A DNA stretch of 64,000 bases from positions 558,001 through 622,000 of the forward strand of contig NZ_CP132339.1 in assembly GCF_030944405.1 (NCBI RefSeq), read 5' to 3'. The position numbers and the translations under genes are program-made. Positions 24,970-37,139 of the stretch are shown in pieces. The notes under the pieces are model-generated. The model was not told where the DNA came from and ran no database searches. It worked only from the letters and a program-made list of their open reading frames with translations. The stretch is from Janthinobacterium sp. J1-1 (GTDB lineage: Bacteria > Pseudomonadota > Gammaproteobacteria > Burkholderiales > Burkholderiaceae_D). Numbering within the stretch: position 1 is the first letter of the stretch; each line of letters begins with the position of its first letter.

Positions 24970-26382
24970 TTAGTGCGCGTGAAACGTCACACGCGACGGC
25001 ACGGTCTTGAACTTGCCCATTGCACTCCACCATGGCATCAGCAGGAAAAAGCTGAAGTAAATCAGGGTGCACACTTGCGACACGATGGTCTTGGCGTCGG
25101 TTGGCGCCTGGGTACCGAGGTAGCCGAGGATCAGGAACGACAGGCCGAAGATGGCATAGATATATTTGTGCCAGGTCGGACGGTAGCGGATCGACTTCAC
25201 CGGTGAATGGTCGAGCCATGGCAGGAAGGCCAGGATCACCACCGAGCCGCCGAAGAACACCACGCCCCAGAATTTCGCATCGAGCACCTGTGGCAGCATG
25301 CCGACGATGGCCAGCAGGGCGATCACGGCGATCGCCGCCTTGACCTTGGTCGACAGGCGCGACTTGAGCCAGATAAACACCACGTAGGCGGCGACGGCGC
25401 CCATCAGCACGTACATGAAGTCGGCCGTGGTGGCGCGCAGCACCGAGTAGAACGGCGTGAAGTACCAGGTTGGCGCGATGTGCAGCGGGGTCTTCAGCGA
25501 GTCGCCCGGCAGGAAGTTGTTGTATTCGAGGAAGTAGCCGCCCATTTCCGGCGCAAAGAACACCACCGCGCTGAAAATTACCAGGAAGATCGACACGCCG
25601 AACAGGTCGTGCACGGTGTAGTAAGGGTGTGACGGGATCGAATCGAGCGGATGGCCGTCGGCGCCCAGGGTTTCTTTTACCTCGATGCCGTCCGGATTGC
25701 TGGAGCCGACTTCGTGCAAGGCGATCAAGTGCGCCGCGACCAGGCCCAGCAGGACCAGCGGGATGGCGATCACGTGGAAGGCGAAGAAGCGGTTCAGGGT
25801 GGCGTCGGACACCACGTAGTCGCCGCGGATCCACAGCGACAGGTCAGGACCGATGAACGGGATCGCGCCGAACAGGTTGACGATCACCTGGGCGCCCCAG
25901 TACGACATCTGGCCCCATGGCAGCAGGTAGCCGAAGAACGCTTCGGCCATCAGGCACAGGAAGATGGCGAAACCGAACAGCCAGATCAGTTCGCGTGGCT
26001 TGCGGTAGGAACCGTACAGCAGGCCGCGCGTCATGTGCAGGTAGACGATGATGAAGAAGGCCGAGGCGCCGGTCGAGTGCATGTAGCGCACCAGCCAGCC
26101 CCATGGCACTTCGCGCATGATGTATTCGACCGAATTGAAGGCCAGCGCCGCATCGGGCTTGTAGTGCATGGTCAGGAAGATGCCTGTGACGATCTGCAGC
26201 ACCAGCACCAGCATCGCCAGCGAGCCGAAGATGTACCAGAAGTTGAAGTTTTTCGGGGCGTAGTATTTGCCCCACTGATCGTTCCACAGCTTGGTCAGGG
26301 GAAAGCGGTCATCGACCCAGCCCAGCGCTTTTTCGGCGGCCGGGGCATCGGCCGGGAATTTGGTTTCTTTGAAAGCAGCCAT
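24970..26382 (-). CDS. petB: Ubiquinol-cytochrome c reductase, cytochrome b
   Basis: This is the membrane core of complex III, with two b hemes and the quinol and quinone sites. The 470-residue protein shows the eight-helix pattern, the heme-ligand histidines ([12 protein letters not shown] and later [20 protein letters not shown]), the Qo-site signature PEW-type segment replaced by the usual [17 protein letters not shown], and a ninth C-terminal helix region. The ATG at 26382 is preferred because GAGG lies 7 bases upstream; a TTG at 26388 is also in frame. It begins 2 bases after petA ends. Confidence 0.95.
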   Translation of the reverse strand: MAAFKETKFPADAPAAEKALGWVDDRFPLTKLWNDQWGKYYAPKNFNFWYIFGSLAMLVLVLQIVTGIFLTMHYKPDAALAFNSVEYIMREVPWGWLVRYMHSTGASAFFIIVYLHMTRGLLYGSYRKPRELIWLFGFAIFLCLMAEAFFGYLLPWGQMSYWGAQVIVNLFGAIPFIGPDLSLWIRGDYVVSDATLNRFFAFHVIAIPLVLLGLVAAHLIALHEVGSSNPDGIEVKETLGADGHPLDSIPSHPYYTVHDLFGVSIFLVIFSAVVFFAPEMGGYFLEYNNFLPGDSLKTPLHIAPTWYFTPFYSVLRATTADFMYVLMGAVAAYVVFIWLKSRLSTKVKAAIAVIALLAIVGMLPQVLDAKFWGVVFFGGSVVILAFLPWLDHSPVKSIRYRPTWHKYIYAIFGLSFLILGYLGTQAPTDAKTIVSQVCTLIYFSFFLLMPWWSAMGKFKTVPSRVTFHAH

Positions 26383-26384
26383 GA

Positions 26385-26993
26385 TCAAGCCTCGCCTTTC
26401 TCGTCTTTACCAATCACCAATTTGGTGTCGCTCAAGTACATGTGGCGCGGCACTTGCAGGTTGTCCGGCGCCGGCTTGTTCTTGTACACGCGGCCGGCCA
26501 TGTCGAAGGTGGAGCCGTGGCAAGGACACAGGAAGCCGCCTTCCCAGTCATCGGGCAGGGAAGGTTGGGGACCGGGGGTAAATTTCGAGGAAGGCGAGCA
26601 GCCGAGGTGGGTACAGATACCGACCGCGACGAGGATTTCAGGTTTGATGGAACGCGCTTCGTTCATGCAATACGAGGGCGTGAATTCGGCGGGATTGCGT
26701 TGCGAATTGGCATCGGCGACCTTGCCGTCGGTTTTCTTCAGCGACGCGATCATTTCCGGCGTGCGCTTGAGGATCCAGACCGGTTTGCCGCGCCATTCGA
26801 CGGTGCGCATTTCGCCGGGCTGCAAGGTGGCGATGTCTACTTCGACCGGCGCGCCTGCGGCTTTCGCTCGCTCCGACGGCTGGAAGGTGCTTACCAAGGC
26901 TCCCGCGGTTGCCAACCCGACTACACTGCCCGCCGCGCACGTGGCGACGAGCAAGCCGCGGCGGCCTGAATCGACCTGCTTTTCGTTACTCAT
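26385..26993 (-). CDS. petA: Ubiquinol-cytochrome c reductase, Rieske iron-sulfur subunit
   Basis: This is the Rieske [2Fe-2S] protein of complex III. The 202-residue protein has an N-terminal Tat-type signal anchor ([18 protein letters not shown]; twin Arg at 11-12) and the two cluster motifs CTHLGC and CPCHGS, which supply two Cys and two His ligands. The conserved APDNLQVP loop follows. It is the first gene of petABC. A -10-like CATAAT lies about 40 bases upstream of its start. Confidence 0.96.
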   Translation of the reverse strand: MSNEKQVDSGRRGLLVATCAAGSVVGLATAGALVSTFQPSERAKAAGAPVEVDIATLQPGEMRTVEWRGKPVWILKRTPEMIASLKKTDGKVADANSQRNPAEFTPSYCMNEARSIKPEILVAVGICTHLGCSPSSKFTPGPQPSLPDDWEGGFLCPCHGSTFDMAGRVYKNKPAPDNLQVPRHMYLSDTKLVIGKDEKGEA

Positions 26994-27405
26994 GCAAACC
27001 CCAATCAGTCAAAATGCGAATCTTTATTATGAATGGCAGCCGCGAAACATCCGTCGCCGAAGCGCTTTCCCACTGTTTGCCAGCCTGCGTCTCTTTGTAC
27101 GCTAACGTGGCAATATCCCTGCGGAACTTCGGTCAATGGCGCAGCCCGTACCATTTTCTTGTTAATCGCCACAGGGCAAAAAAGCCCCTGCTGGCAACCG
27201 CAAATTATAAGTGAAGCAAACAACGAATAAAACCAAAACGTTGCTTGTACCATAATTTATATACTTTTGCAGGGAGTGGCTAGTTCTTTCGAACTAGAAA
27301 GCTTGAGGCGCACCGGAATGCTGCGACCGCACATGCAAAATCTCGCTGCAAATGGAATCAATAGTATGATCGTCATGTTTTTTATACATTCCGAAGGAGA
27401 AAAAA
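26994..27405. other. Divergent intergenic region between petA and mscL
   Basis: These 412 bases hold the promoters of petABC (minus) and mscL (plus). The sequence is clearly more AT-rich than its surroundings. A GAAGGAG ribosome-binding site ends it before mscL. A short minus-strand reading frame (27005-27253) covers the petA promoter but has no supporting features. I see no RNA gene, repeat or other motif that I can name. Confidence 0.5.
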
Positions 27406-27858
27406 ATGGCGATGATGAAAGAATTTAAAGAGTTTGCAATGAAGGGCAATGTCGTCGACCTGGCGGTCGGTGTCATCATCGGCGGCGCCTTCGGCAAGAT
27501 CGTCGATTCATTGGTGCAAGACGTCATCATGCCGCCGATCGGCCGCATTTTTGGCGGCCTCGATTTCGCCAATTACTACCTGCCCCTGAATGGCCAGGCC
27601 ACCACCATGACCCTGGTGGAAGCGAAGAAAGCCGGCGCCGTGCTGGCCTATGGTAACTTCATCACCATCTTGCTCAACTTCATTATTCTGGCCTTTATCA
27701 TCTTCCAGATGGTCCGCCTGATGAACAAGGCCCGCCGCGCCCATACGCCGCCGCCGGCGCCGGCCGCGCCACCGGTCACGCCGGAAGACATCATGTTGCT
27801 GCGCGAGATACGTGACTCGCTCAAGGGCGCACCAAAAAACAACGATCTGGCACAATAA
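27406..27858 (+). CDS. mscL: Large-conductance mechanosensitive channel MscL
   Basis: MscL is a pentameric inner-membrane channel that opens under membrane tension to release solutes during hypo-osmotic shock. The 150-residue protein has the N-terminal amphipathic helix ([19 protein letters not shown]), TM1 with [20 protein letters not shown], a periplasmic loop, TM2 ([21 protein letters not shown]) and a C-terminal helix ([11 protein letters not shown]). A Pro/Ala linker lies before the last helix. GAAGGAG gives a good ribosome-binding site. Confidence 0.97.
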   Translation: MAMMKEFKEFAMKGNVVDLAVGVIIGGAFGKIVDSLVQDVIMPPIGRIFGGLDFANYYLPLNGQATTMTLVEAKKAGAVLAYGNFITILLNFIILAFIIFQMVRLMNKARRAHTPPPAPAAPPVTPEDIMLLREIRDSLKGAPKNNDLAQ

Positions 27859-27898
27859 GCCGTTCCGGCAATGGGCCGGCTGACCTGGGTGGAGTTTT

Positions 27899-29062
27899 AT
27901 GCGACGTTTCTGGTTGTTGTTTGCGCAAACCGTGACCATCGCGCTGGCGCTGTACTTCGTGTACGGCGCATTGCGCCCGGCCAGCCGGGTCCAGCAGCTG
28001 GGCTCGCCCGCCACGCCGATCCCGGTGGTGGAAACGGCGTCGAGCAGCCTGGCGCCCGGTTCCTTCCGCGATGCGGCGGCGCGCGCCATGCCGGCGGTGG
28101 TCAACATCCTGACCACCCAGGCGCCCAAGCGCGGCAGCCACCCCCTGATGCGCGACCCCTTCTTCAAGCGCTTTTTCGGCGAACGCACGCCGGACATGGA
28201 GGAAGAGGGCGGCGCGATGAAAAACAGCCTCGGCTCGGGCGTGATCGTCAGCCATGAAGGCTATATTCTCACCAATAACCATGTGGTCGAAGGCGCCGAC
28301 GAAATCGAAGTCGTGCTGACCGACGGGCGCAAGGCGCCGGCGCAGGTGGTGGGCCTGGACCCGGAAACGGACCTGGCCGTGATCAAGGTCAAGCTCGACA
28401 AGCTGCCGGTGATCGTGCTGGGGCAGTCGGAGCAGGCGCGCGTGGGCGACGCCGTGCTGGCGATCGGCAACCCCTTCGGCGTGGGCCAGACGGTGACCAT
28501 GGGCATTATTTCCGCCCTGGGCCGCAACAACCTGCATATCAACAGTTTTGAAAACTTTATCCAGACCGACGCGGCCATCAACTTCGGCAATTCGGGCGGC
28601 GCCCTGGTCGACACGCGCGGCAATTTGATCGGCATCAATACCGCCATCTATTCGCAAAGCGGCGGCTCGGTCGGCATCGGCTTTGCCATTCCCGTCTCGA
28701 CCACCAAGACGGTGATGGAAGCGATCATCAAGAACGGCCACGTGGTGCGCGGCTGGATCGGCGTGGAAACCCAGGATATCACCAAAGAGCTGGCCGAAAG
28801 CTTCGGCCTGCAGCGCAGCACCGGCGCCATCATTGCCGGCGTGGTGCGCGGCGGCCCGGCCGACAAGGCCGGCATCAAGCCGGGCGACATCCTGCTCAAC
28901 GTCGACGGCAAGCCGGTCGGCGACACCACCGAAATGCTGAACCTGATCGCCCAACTGCCACCGGGTGAAAAAGCTAAAATGACGGTGCTGCGCAAGAGCC
29001 GCGAGGCGGCGCTCGACGTGGTGGTGGGCAAGCGTCCCATCCCCAAGGACCTCAACAAATAG
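27899..29062 (+). CDS. DegS/DegQ-like periplasmic serine protease
   Basis: This trypsin-like S1C protease (HtrA family) has 387 residues. An uncleaved N-terminal hydrophobic helix (about residues 4-25) anchors it to the inner membrane, as in DegS. The catalytic triad is visible: His128 in TNNHVV, Asp158 in ETDLAVIK and Ser232 in GNSGGAL. A single C-terminal PDZ domain follows (about 280-370, with GPADKAGIKPGDILLNVDG). With one PDZ and an anchor it looks more like DegS than DegP. A role in envelope-stress proteolysis is inferred. Confidence 0.92.
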   Translation: MRRFWLLFAQTVTIALALYFVYGALRPASRVQQLGSPATPIPVVETASSSLAPGSFRDAAARAMPAVVNILTTQAPKRGSHPLMRDPFFKRFFGERTPDMEEEGGAMKNSLGSGVIVSHEGYILTNNHVVEGADEIEVVLTDGRKAPAQVVGLDPETDLAVIKVKLDKLPVIVLGQSEQARVGDAVLAIGNPFGVGQTVTMGIISALGRNNLHINSFENFIQTDAAINFGNSGGALVDTRGNLIGINTAIYSQSGGSVGIGFAIPVSTTKTVMEAIIKNGHVVRGWIGVETQDITKELAESFGLQRSTGAIIAGVVRGGPADKAGIKPGDILLNVDGKPVGDTTEMLNLIAQLPPGEKAKMTVLRKSREAALDVVVGKRPIPKDLNK

Positions 29063-29083
29063 CCGCGAATCGGAAACTGACAC

Positions 29084-29779
29084 ATGCATGTGCGTGATTT
29101 GACCCAATTTTTACGTGAACTGAGCGAAAACAACAACCGTCCCTGGTTTGTCATGAACAAGCCCCGTTACGATATCCTGCGCGAGGAATTCCTGGCGCTG
29201 GTGACTTCATTGATTGCCGAACTCGGCAAGTTCGATCCGGCCGTGAAGTTCTGCAATCCCAAGAAAGCCATGTTCCGCATCAACCGCGACGTGCGCTTTG
29301 CGCATGACAAGAGCCCGTATAAAACGCGTTTCTCGGCGGCGATCGCGCCGAACGACATGCGCCGTCCCAGCAAGGCCGGCGGCCCCACGTATTATGTGCA
29401 GATCGATGGCCACGGCAACATGCTGTTCGGCGCCGGCGAATACATGCCGCCGCCAGGCCGGCTGAAGGCGCTGCGCGAGCATATGGTCAACGATGCGCCA
29501 GGGTTTGCCAAAGTGCTCAAGAATAAGCGCCTGAAGGCCCGCTTCAGCACCATCCAGGACGAGGGTAAATTGCAGCGCCCGCCCAAGGGTTTTGACGCCG
29601 ACGCAGAGCATATCGAATTCATCAAGTTGAAAAGCTTTTTTGTCTGGAGCGAGCTGCCGTTGCCCTTGAACGATCCGGACCAGTTGTTGTCGATGATGGC
29701 GGAGGGATTGAAGGATGCCTATCCGCTGGTGCAATGGATGCGCAGCGCCAAAGAAGAGCTAGAGGAAGCGGCCGACTAA
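29084..29779 (+). CDS. DUF2461 domain protein
   Basis: This 231-residue protein belongs to the DUF2461 (TIGR02453) family, whose function is unknown. Family blocks are clear: an N-terminal LRELSENNNRPWFVMNKPRY, then AMFRINRDVRFAHDKSPYKT, GPTYYVQIDGHGNMLFGAG and a C-terminal FIKLKSFFVWSELP. No signal peptide or membrane segment is seen. It follows the protease gene after 21 bases and precedes the cupin gene closely, so the three may be cotranscribed. Confidence 0.88.
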   Translation: MHVRDLTQFLRELSENNNRPWFVMNKPRYDILREEFLALVTSLIAELGKFDPAVKFCNPKKAMFRINRDVRFAHDKSPYKTRFSAAIAPNDMRRPSKAGGPTYYVQIDGHGNMLFGAGEYMPPPGRLKALREHMVNDAPGFAKVLKNKRLKARFSTIQDEGKLQRPPKGFDADAEHIEFIKLKSFFVWSELPLPLNDPDQLLSMMAEGLKDAYPLVQWMRSAKEELEEAAD

Positions 29780-29797
29780 CACGACTGGGAGCAGATG

Positions 29798-30139
29798 ATG
29801 GCACTTGAGCATGCAAAGTCAGGACAGGTAATCACGGTGCAGCACGGGGACGGGCACGATTTGTCGCAGTTTTCCGCCATCGCGCTGGCCAAGACGGACG
29901 AGCTGGAACTGATCCGCATGTGCATGCCCAAGGGCAAGACCATGCCGGAGCATCATGTGTTGGGGGAAATCACCCTGCTGTGCCTGCAAGGCCAGGTAGC
30001 GCTCGACGCCCACGGCAGCGTGCAGCTGCTGGGGCCGGGCCAGATGGTGTATTTGAACGGCGGCCAGGCCCACGCGCTCGAAGCGTGCGAAGACAGCCTG
30101 TTATTGCTGACCATCTTGATGGCCAAGGCCGGCCGCTAA
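29798..30139 (+). CDS. Cupin domain protein
   Basis: This 113-residue single-domain cupin has a metal-site-like motif, MCMPKGKTMPEHHVLGEITLLCLQG, and the second motif LGPGQMVYLNGGQAHALEA. The substrate is unknown; such small cupins may bind a metal or ligand or act as simple enzymes. The second of two adjacent ATGs (29798) is preferred because GGGAG lies 6 bases before it. It converges with gpsA, 6 bases away. Confidence 0.8.
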   Translation: MALEHAKSGQVITVQHGDGHDLSQFSAIALAKTDELELIRMCMPKGKTMPEHHVLGEITLLCLQGQVALDAHGSVQLLGPGQMVYLNGGQAHALEACEDSLLLLTILMAKAGR

Positions 30140-30145
30140 GCCTGC

Positions 30146-31183
30146 TTATACCCGGTTGGCTTCGTCGCGCGGATCGCGCGCCAGCAGTTGCTGCACCATT
30201 TCCTGCGGCAAGTCGCCATCGAACAGCACGCCGGCCACCGCATTGGTGATCGGCATCTCGACCTGCATGCGCTGCGCCAGCTCGCGCACGGCCTTGGCGC
30301 AGGGCACGCCTTCGGCCACATGGCCCAGCTCGGCCACGATGGCGGGGAGCAGCTTGCCTTGCGCCAGCCCCAAGCCGACCCGGCGGTTGCGCGACAGATC
30401 GCCGGTGCAGGTGAGGATCAGGTCGCCCATGCCGGTCAGGCCCATGAACGTTTCGGTCTGGCCACCCAGGGCCGTGCCCAGGCGCGTGATTTCGGCCAGG
30501 CCGCGCGTGATCAGCGCGGCACGCGCGTTCAAGCCCAGGCCCAGGCCGTCGGCCACGCCGGTGGCGATCGCCAGCACGTTTTTCACGGCGCCGCCCACTT
30601 CCACGCCCACCAGGTCATCGCTGGCATAGACGCGGAAATTGCCGCCATGTAAGGCCGACACCACGCAGGCGCGCAGCACCGGGTCGTGCGAGGCGATGGT
30701 CAGCGCGCACGGCAGGCCGCGCGCCACTTCCTGCGCAAACGACGGCCCGGACAGGGTGCCGCCGGCGACCTTGCCGCCCAGGATATCCTGGACGATCTGG
30801 TGCGGCAGCAGGCCGGTGCCGTTTTCAAAGCCCTTGCACAGCCACACCAGGTTGGGAATAGACTTGTGTTTCAGTTGCTGCAGCAGCGGGCGCAGGCCGG
30901 CCACCGGGCAGGCGGCGATCAGCAGCGCCTGTTCGCCGCTGGCGTGCGCGACGGCCGCGTCGAAATCGGCACTGATCGCCAGTTGTGGCGGCAGCGCAAA
31001 GCCGGGCAAATAAGGGTTCTCGCCGCTGGCGGCCATGGCGGTCATGGCGTCGGCGTTGCGGCCCCACAACATCACGTCGTGGCGGGCGGCCAGCGCCATC
31101 GCCACCGCCGTGCCCCAGGCGCCGGCGCCGAGGATGGTGATGCGGCGGCGTGCGCCGGCGGCATTGCTGTCTTGAACGGTCAT
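30146..31183 (-). CDS. gpsA: NAD(P)-dependent glycerol-3-phosphate dehydrogenase
   Basis: GpsA reduces dihydroxyacetone phosphate to sn-glycerol 3-phosphate, the backbone for phospholipid synthesis. The 345-residue enzyme shows the N-terminal Rossmann motif ILGAGAWGTAVA, LVWLCKGFENGTG, the SGPSFAQEVARGLPCALT segment, the catalytic-lysine region GGAVKNVLAIATGVADGLGLG and TGMGDLILTCTGDLSRNRRVG. The start at 31183 gives the usual N terminus. It follows secB and the SH3-protein gene in a conserved gene order. Confidence 0.96.
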   Translation of the reverse strand: MTVQDSNAAGARRRITILGAGAWGTAVAMALAARHDVMLWGRNADAMTAMAASGENPYLPGFALPPQLAISADFDAAVAHASGEQALLIAACPVAGLRPLLQQLKHKSIPNLVWLCKGFENGTGLLPHQIVQDILGGKVAGGTLSGPSFAQEVARGLPCALTIASHDPVLRACVVSALHGGNFRVYASDDLVGVEVGGAVKNVLAIATGVADGLGLGLNARAALITRGLAEITRLGTALGGQTETFMGLTGMGDLILTCTGDLSRNRRVGLGLAQGKLLPAIVAELGHVAEGVPCAKAVRELAQRMQVEMPITNAVAGVLFDGDLPQEMVQQLLARDPRDEANRV

Positions 31184-31187
31184 GTGC

Positions 31188-31631
31188 TTACAGACCCCAC
31201 ACTTCGCTGGTCTTGACGTAGCCGGTCTGGCCATCCTTGTGGCGCACCTTGATCCAGCCGCTGCTGGGCTGTTCGCTCATTTCCAGCAGCACGCCCTTGT
31301 CGAGCAGCAGCACCGCCGACGAGGTGTCGTCGGGACTGGCGCGCACTTTCAGGTTGGCGGCGCGCGCCACCAGGTTGCGTTTGGCGGACAGGCCCTTGGC
31401 CTCGGTCCAGGCCATTTCGCCGCTGGCGTCGCGGACCTTGACCCATTCGCCGTAGCTGAGCACGACTTCGAGCGGCATGCCGCGCGGCGCCACATACAGC
31501 TTGCCGCCCTTGGCGGACGGCGCGTCGTACAGGATCACGGGCGCCGCGCCCACGGTCTTGAAGTCGACGGCGTGGCTGGTGGCGGTGGCCAGCAACAGCA
31601 TCGCGCCTGACATCCAACGGAATTTGCTCAT
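31188..31631 (-). CDS. Exported SH3-domain protein
   Basis: This 147-residue secreted protein has a signal peptide (MSKFRWMSGAMLLLATATSHA). Two bacterial SH3-like modules follow: about residues 25-80 (VILYDAPSAKGGKLYVAPRG, YGEWVKVRDASGEMAWTEA) and about 85-145 (LKVRASPDDTSSAVLLLDKG, SGWIKVRHKDGQTGYV). It probably binds the cell wall or a periplasmic partner. An alternative ATG at 31649 would add six residues. It ends 4 bases before gpsA begins. Confidence 0.82.
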   Translation of the reverse strand: MSKFRWMSGAMLLLATATSHAVDFKTVGAAPVILYDAPSAKGGKLYVAPRGMPLEVVLSYGEWVKVRDASGEMAWTEAKGLSAKRNLVARAANLKVRASPDDTSSAVLLLDKGVLLEMSEQPSSGWIKVRHKDGQTGYVKTSEVWGL

Positions 31632-31673
31632 GACCGTACTTTTCAACATGATGTTTGGTGAACCTTGAATGAA

Positions 31674-31705
31674 ACACGGCGGCTTGAATAACCGAGCCGC
31701 CGTGT
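31674..31705 (-). terminator. Stem-loop after secB
   Basis: A perfect 11-bp inverted repeat (ACACGGCGGCT at 31674-31684 and AGCCGCCGTGT at 31695-31705) with a 10-base loop lies downstream of secB and before the SH3 gene. The T tract after it is short (TTTCATTC), so it may be a weak terminator or an mRNA end stabiliser. Confidence 0.5.
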
Positions 31706-31745
31706 CGGGCCAACCCAGGACGGGGTGGCGAAGTGATACTGAAAC

Positions 31746-32216
31746 TTAGTTGATGGTTTCGTTAGGTGCTGCTGCGGCGGCGTCAGCAATCGCTTGCAGA
31801 CGTTGCTGGTAGAACACTTCGAAGTTGATCTCGGCCAGGTGCACTGGCGGGAAGCCGGCACGGGTGATCACGTCGGCGATGTTGGCGCGCAGGTAAGGGT
31901 AGATGATGTTCGGGCAGCCGATACCCAGCAGCGGATCGAGTTGATCGGCAGGGATGTTGCGTGCTTCGAAGATACCAGCTTGCTTGCCTTCAACCAGGAA
32001 AGCGACTTTTTCGCCAACCTTGGCCGTCACGGTGATGGTCACGGTGGCTTCAAAGATGCCGTCGGCCAGCGGCTCGGCGCCCACGTCCAGCGCGACTTCG
32101 ATGGCCGGCGCTTCTTGTTCCAGGAAGATGGCTGGGGAATTCGGTTGTTCCAGCGACATGTCTTTCAGGTAGACGCGTTGGATTTGGAAGACTGGTTGCA
32201 GATTTTCGTCAGACAT
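31746..32216 (-). CDS. secB: Protein-export chaperone SecB
   Basis: SecB is a cytoplasmic tetrameric chaperone that keeps preproteins unfolded and hands them to SecA. The 156-residue protein has the family pattern: [21 protein letters not shown] near the N terminus, [31 protein letters not shown] strands, [20 protein letters not shown] and [17 protein letters not shown]. The ATG at 32216 gives the usual N terminus MSDENLQP. It lies between grxC and gpsA. Confidence 0.96.
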   Translation of the reverse strand: MSDENLQPVFQIQRVYLKDMSLEQPNSPAIFLEQEAPAIEVALDVGAEPLADGIFEATVTITVTAKVGEKVAFLVEGKQAGIFEARNIPADQLDPLLGIGCPNIIYPYLRANIADVITRAGFPPVHLAEINFEVFYQQRLQAIADAAAAAPNETIN

Positions 32217-32387
32217 GGAACGCTTTCGTTGTAATGGACAAGAACGGCACACCGTTCAAATAGGGTGCATGCAAATACGGTGCTTGCGGCAAGCCGCGCC
32301 GGATAGGCGCAACGTGCAGGGGTGCGAGGGCAATTGTATCAAAACAATACCGCCAAAAACCAAGCAATTTCTCGACCCCACTTTATA

Positions 32388-32654
32388 TCAGGTTGCCGTG
32401 CCATTTAACAAGGGGTCCAGCTTGCCGGCTTGATCCAGCGCATACAGGTCATCGAAACCACCGACATGGGTGTCGCCGACATAAATTTGCGGGACGGTGC
32501 GGCGGCCCGTGCGTTCCATCATTTTGACGCGCTCGGCAGGATCGAGATCGACGCGCACCTTTTGCACGGTCACGCCTTTGGCTTCGAGCAAGCGCTCGGC
32601 GCGGATGCAGTATGGGCACACGGCGGTGCTGTACACGATTACGGGGACGGACAT
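32388..32654 (-). CDS. grxC: Glutaredoxin 3
   Basis: This 88-residue glutathione-dependent thiol reductase has the dithiol active site CPYC at residues 13-16, the cis-Pro segment RRTVPQIYVGDTHVGGFDDL and the compact GrxC length. An AAGGAG site precedes its ATG. It lies between the rhodanese gene and secB, the order found in many proteobacteria. Confidence 0.95.
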   Translation of the reverse strand: MSVPVIVYSTAVCPYCIRAERLLEAKGVTVQKVRVDLDPAERVKMMERTGRRTVPQIYVGDTHVGGFDDLYALDQAGKLDPLLNGTAT

Positions 32655-32697
32655 GGTGTTCTCCTTGTGTGATTGCTCGGTGGCAAAGTGGCGGGCC

Positions 32698-33129
32698 TTA
32701 TTTGGCCAGCGACGGTTTGGCCAGCGACAGCGTTTTCAACGGCAAGCCTTGCTTGGTCCATTCGTCGATGCCGCCTTCCAGGCTCGTTGCTTCAGCGAAA
32801 CCAGCTTTGGTCAGCGCCGCAACCGCGGTTGCAGAGCGCGAGCCTTTCTGGCAAACCACTACAATGGGGCGTGTTTTGAATTTTTCCAGCTCGCCCATGC
32901 GTTTTGCCAGTTCTGCCACTGGAATATTTTTCGCGTCCGGCAGGTGACCCTTGGCGAATTCGTCCGCCGTGCGCACGTCGACCACGATGGTCTTGCCACG
33001 ATTGATCAACTGGGTCACTTCGAGTACGGTGGCGCGTTTGCCGCGCATCGACAGCAGTGGCCAGAGCAGGGCGCCGCCCGACAGGATGACGATGGCAAAC
33101 AGAAAAATATGGTCGATAATGAATTTCAC
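32698..33129 (-). CDS. Membrane-anchored rhodanese-like protein
   Basis: This 143-residue protein, of the type called YibN in enterics, has one N-terminal membrane helix (about residues 5-25) and a single rhodanese domain: VTQLINRGKTIVVDVRTADEFAKGHLP, then the active-site loop VVVCQKGSRSA with Cys at about residue 112. It is likely a sulfurtransferase at the inner membrane. Translation starts with GTG. It is divergent from gpmA and heads the rhodanese-grxC-secB-gpsA cluster. Confidence 0.9.
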   Translation of the reverse strand: MKFIIDHIFLFAIVILSGGALLWPLLSMRGKRATVLEVTQLINRGKTIVVDVRTADEFAKGHLPDAKNIPVAELAKRMGELEKFKTRPIVVVCQKGSRSATAVAALTKAGFAEATSLEGGIDEWTKQGLPLKTLSLAKPSLAK

Positions 33130-33234
33130 GAAGTGTCCAATGGTTTAAGTCAATGCGCGCATTATAAAATAGAAGCCGGAACAGTTCTTTTTTACCTTTG
33201 CTTTTTTGATTGAAACCTTTTAGAAGATAGAACC

Positions 33235-35609
<2,375 letters not shown>

Positions 35610-35636
35610 GTACCACTTGCAGATTGCGAATCAGAT

Positions 35637-37139
35637 ATGGGCATCAAAGTAAAAAGTATAGGCTTGATCGGCTTGGGCCTGCTGGCCGGCATCGGCGCCA
35701 CGCTGCAGTTCCCGGCCATCGCCCAGAAGGTCGGCGCGCCGCTGCCGCTCGACGAGCTGCGCCAGCTGTCCGACGTGTTTGGCCTGATCAAGAGCGATTA
35801 CGTTGAAAAGGTGGAAGATAAAAAACTGCTGTCCGAAGCGATCGCCGGCATGGTGTCGTCGCTGGACCCGCATTCCGTCTACCTGGACAAGAATGCCTTC
35901 AAGGAAATGCGCGAAAGCGTGCAGGGCAAGTTCGTCGGCATCGGCATCGAAGTGAGCATGGAAGACGGCTACGTGAAAGTGGTCTCGCCGATCGAGGACA
36001 GCCCCGCCGCCAAGGCCGGCATCGCCGCCGGCGACGTGATCACCCGCCTCGACAACGTGCCGCTCAAGGGCCTGCAGTTAGACGAAGTCATCAAGCGCAT
36101 GCGCGGCCAGCCGAACAGCAAGCTGGTGCTCACCATCTCGCGCAAGGGCGACAGCAAGCCGCTGGTGTTTCCCATCGTGCGCGAGGAAATCCGCGTGCAA
36201 AGCGTCAAGGCCAAGATGGTCGCGCCCGGTTACGCCTGGCTGCGCATCGCCCAGTTCCAGGAGCCGACCGTCGACGACATGGTCAAGAAAATCAACGCCC
36301 TGTATGCGCAGGACCCCAAGCTCAAGGGCCTGGTGCTGGACTTGCGCAACGACCCGGGCGGCGTGGTGCCGGGCGCCATCGGCGTCTCGGCCGCTTTTTT
36401 GCCGGGCGATTCCGTGATCGTGTCGACCAGCGGCCAGTTGCCGGAATCGAAACAGGTGTTCTATGGCCGGCGCGAGTTTTACGCGCCGCCCGGCGCCAAG
36501 ACCGACCCGTTGGCCAAGCTGCCGGCCGCGCTGAAAACCGTGCCGCTGGTGGTGCTGGTCAACGCCGGTTCGGCCTCGGCTTCGGAAATCGTCGCCGGCG
36601 CACTGCAGGACTACCAGCGCGCCACCGTGATCGGCACGCAAACCTTCGGCAAGGGTTCGGTACAGACCTTGCGCCAGCTGACGGCCGACACCGCCGTCAA
36701 GCTGACCACGGCGCGCTACTACACGCCGAAAGGGCGCTCGATCCAGGCGCGCGGCATCGTGCCCGACATGCTGGTCGATGAAACGGCTGACGGCGATGGC
36801 TGGAACAGCCTGCGCGTGCGCGAAGCGGACCTGGAAAAACACCTGAACAGCGACGACGGCAAACCGGAGGCGGCCGCGCCGACCCTGGGCACCGTGCAAA
36901 GCCAGCTGGAAGAAGAGCAGCGATTGATCGCCACGGCGAAAAAGCGCAAGCCGCTCGAATACGGCGCCAAGGACGATTTCCAGTTGCAGCAGGCGCTGAA
37001 CCACTTCCAGGGCTTGCCGGTGCAATTGTCGAAGGCGGGCGCCAAGCCGGACGCCAAGGCGGTCAAGATCAGCGACAAGCCCGAGATCAAGTCCGATATC
37101 AAGGCGGAAGACAAGAAGATCCCCGTCCAGAAACCGTGA
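35637..37139 (+). CDS. C-terminal processing peptidase, S41 family
   Basis: This 500-residue exported serine protease of the CtpA/Prc family has an N-terminal signal or anchor (residues about 8-28), a PDZ domain (about 90-170, with GIGIEVSMEDGYVKVVSPI) and the S41 catalytic domain. The catalytic segment NAGSASASEIVAGALQDY carries the Ser; Lys follows in GTQTFGKGSVQ. A charged tail of about 80 residues ends KAEDKKIPVQKP. It lies after envC, the usual neighbour, and may trim cell-wall enzymes. It overlaps the next gene by 4 bases. Confidence 0.94.
   Translation: MGIKVKSIGLIGLGLLAGIGATLQFPAIAQKVGAPLPLDELRQLSDVFGLIKSDYVEKVEDKKLLSEAIAGMVSSLDPHSVYLDKNAFKEMRESVQGKFVGIGIEVSMEDGYVKVVSPIEDSPAAKAGIAAGDVITRLDNVPLKGLQLDEVIKRMRGQPNSKLVLTISRKGDSKPLVFPIVREEIRVQSVKAKMVAPGYAWLRIAQFQEPTVDDMVKKINALYAQDPKLKGLVLDLRNDPGGVVPGAIGVSAAFLPGDSVIVSTSGQLPESKQVFYGRREFYAPPGAKTDPLAKLPAALKTVPLVVLVNAGSASASEIVAGALQDYQRATVIGTQTFGKGSVQTLRQLTADTAVKLTTARYYTPKGRSIQARGIVPDMLVDETADGDGWNSLRVREADLEKHLNSDDGKPEAAAPTLGTVQSQLEEEQRLIATAKKRKPLEYGAKDDFQLQQALNHFQGLPVQLSKAGAKPDAKAVKISDKPEIKSDIKAEDKKIPVQKP

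Noticed and set aside
27005..27253. 82-codon minus-strand frame with a hydrophobic start and several Cys, upstream of petA
   Set aside because: Covers the petA promoter region, has no ribosome-binding site or family resemblance and lies in AT-rich non-coding sequence.
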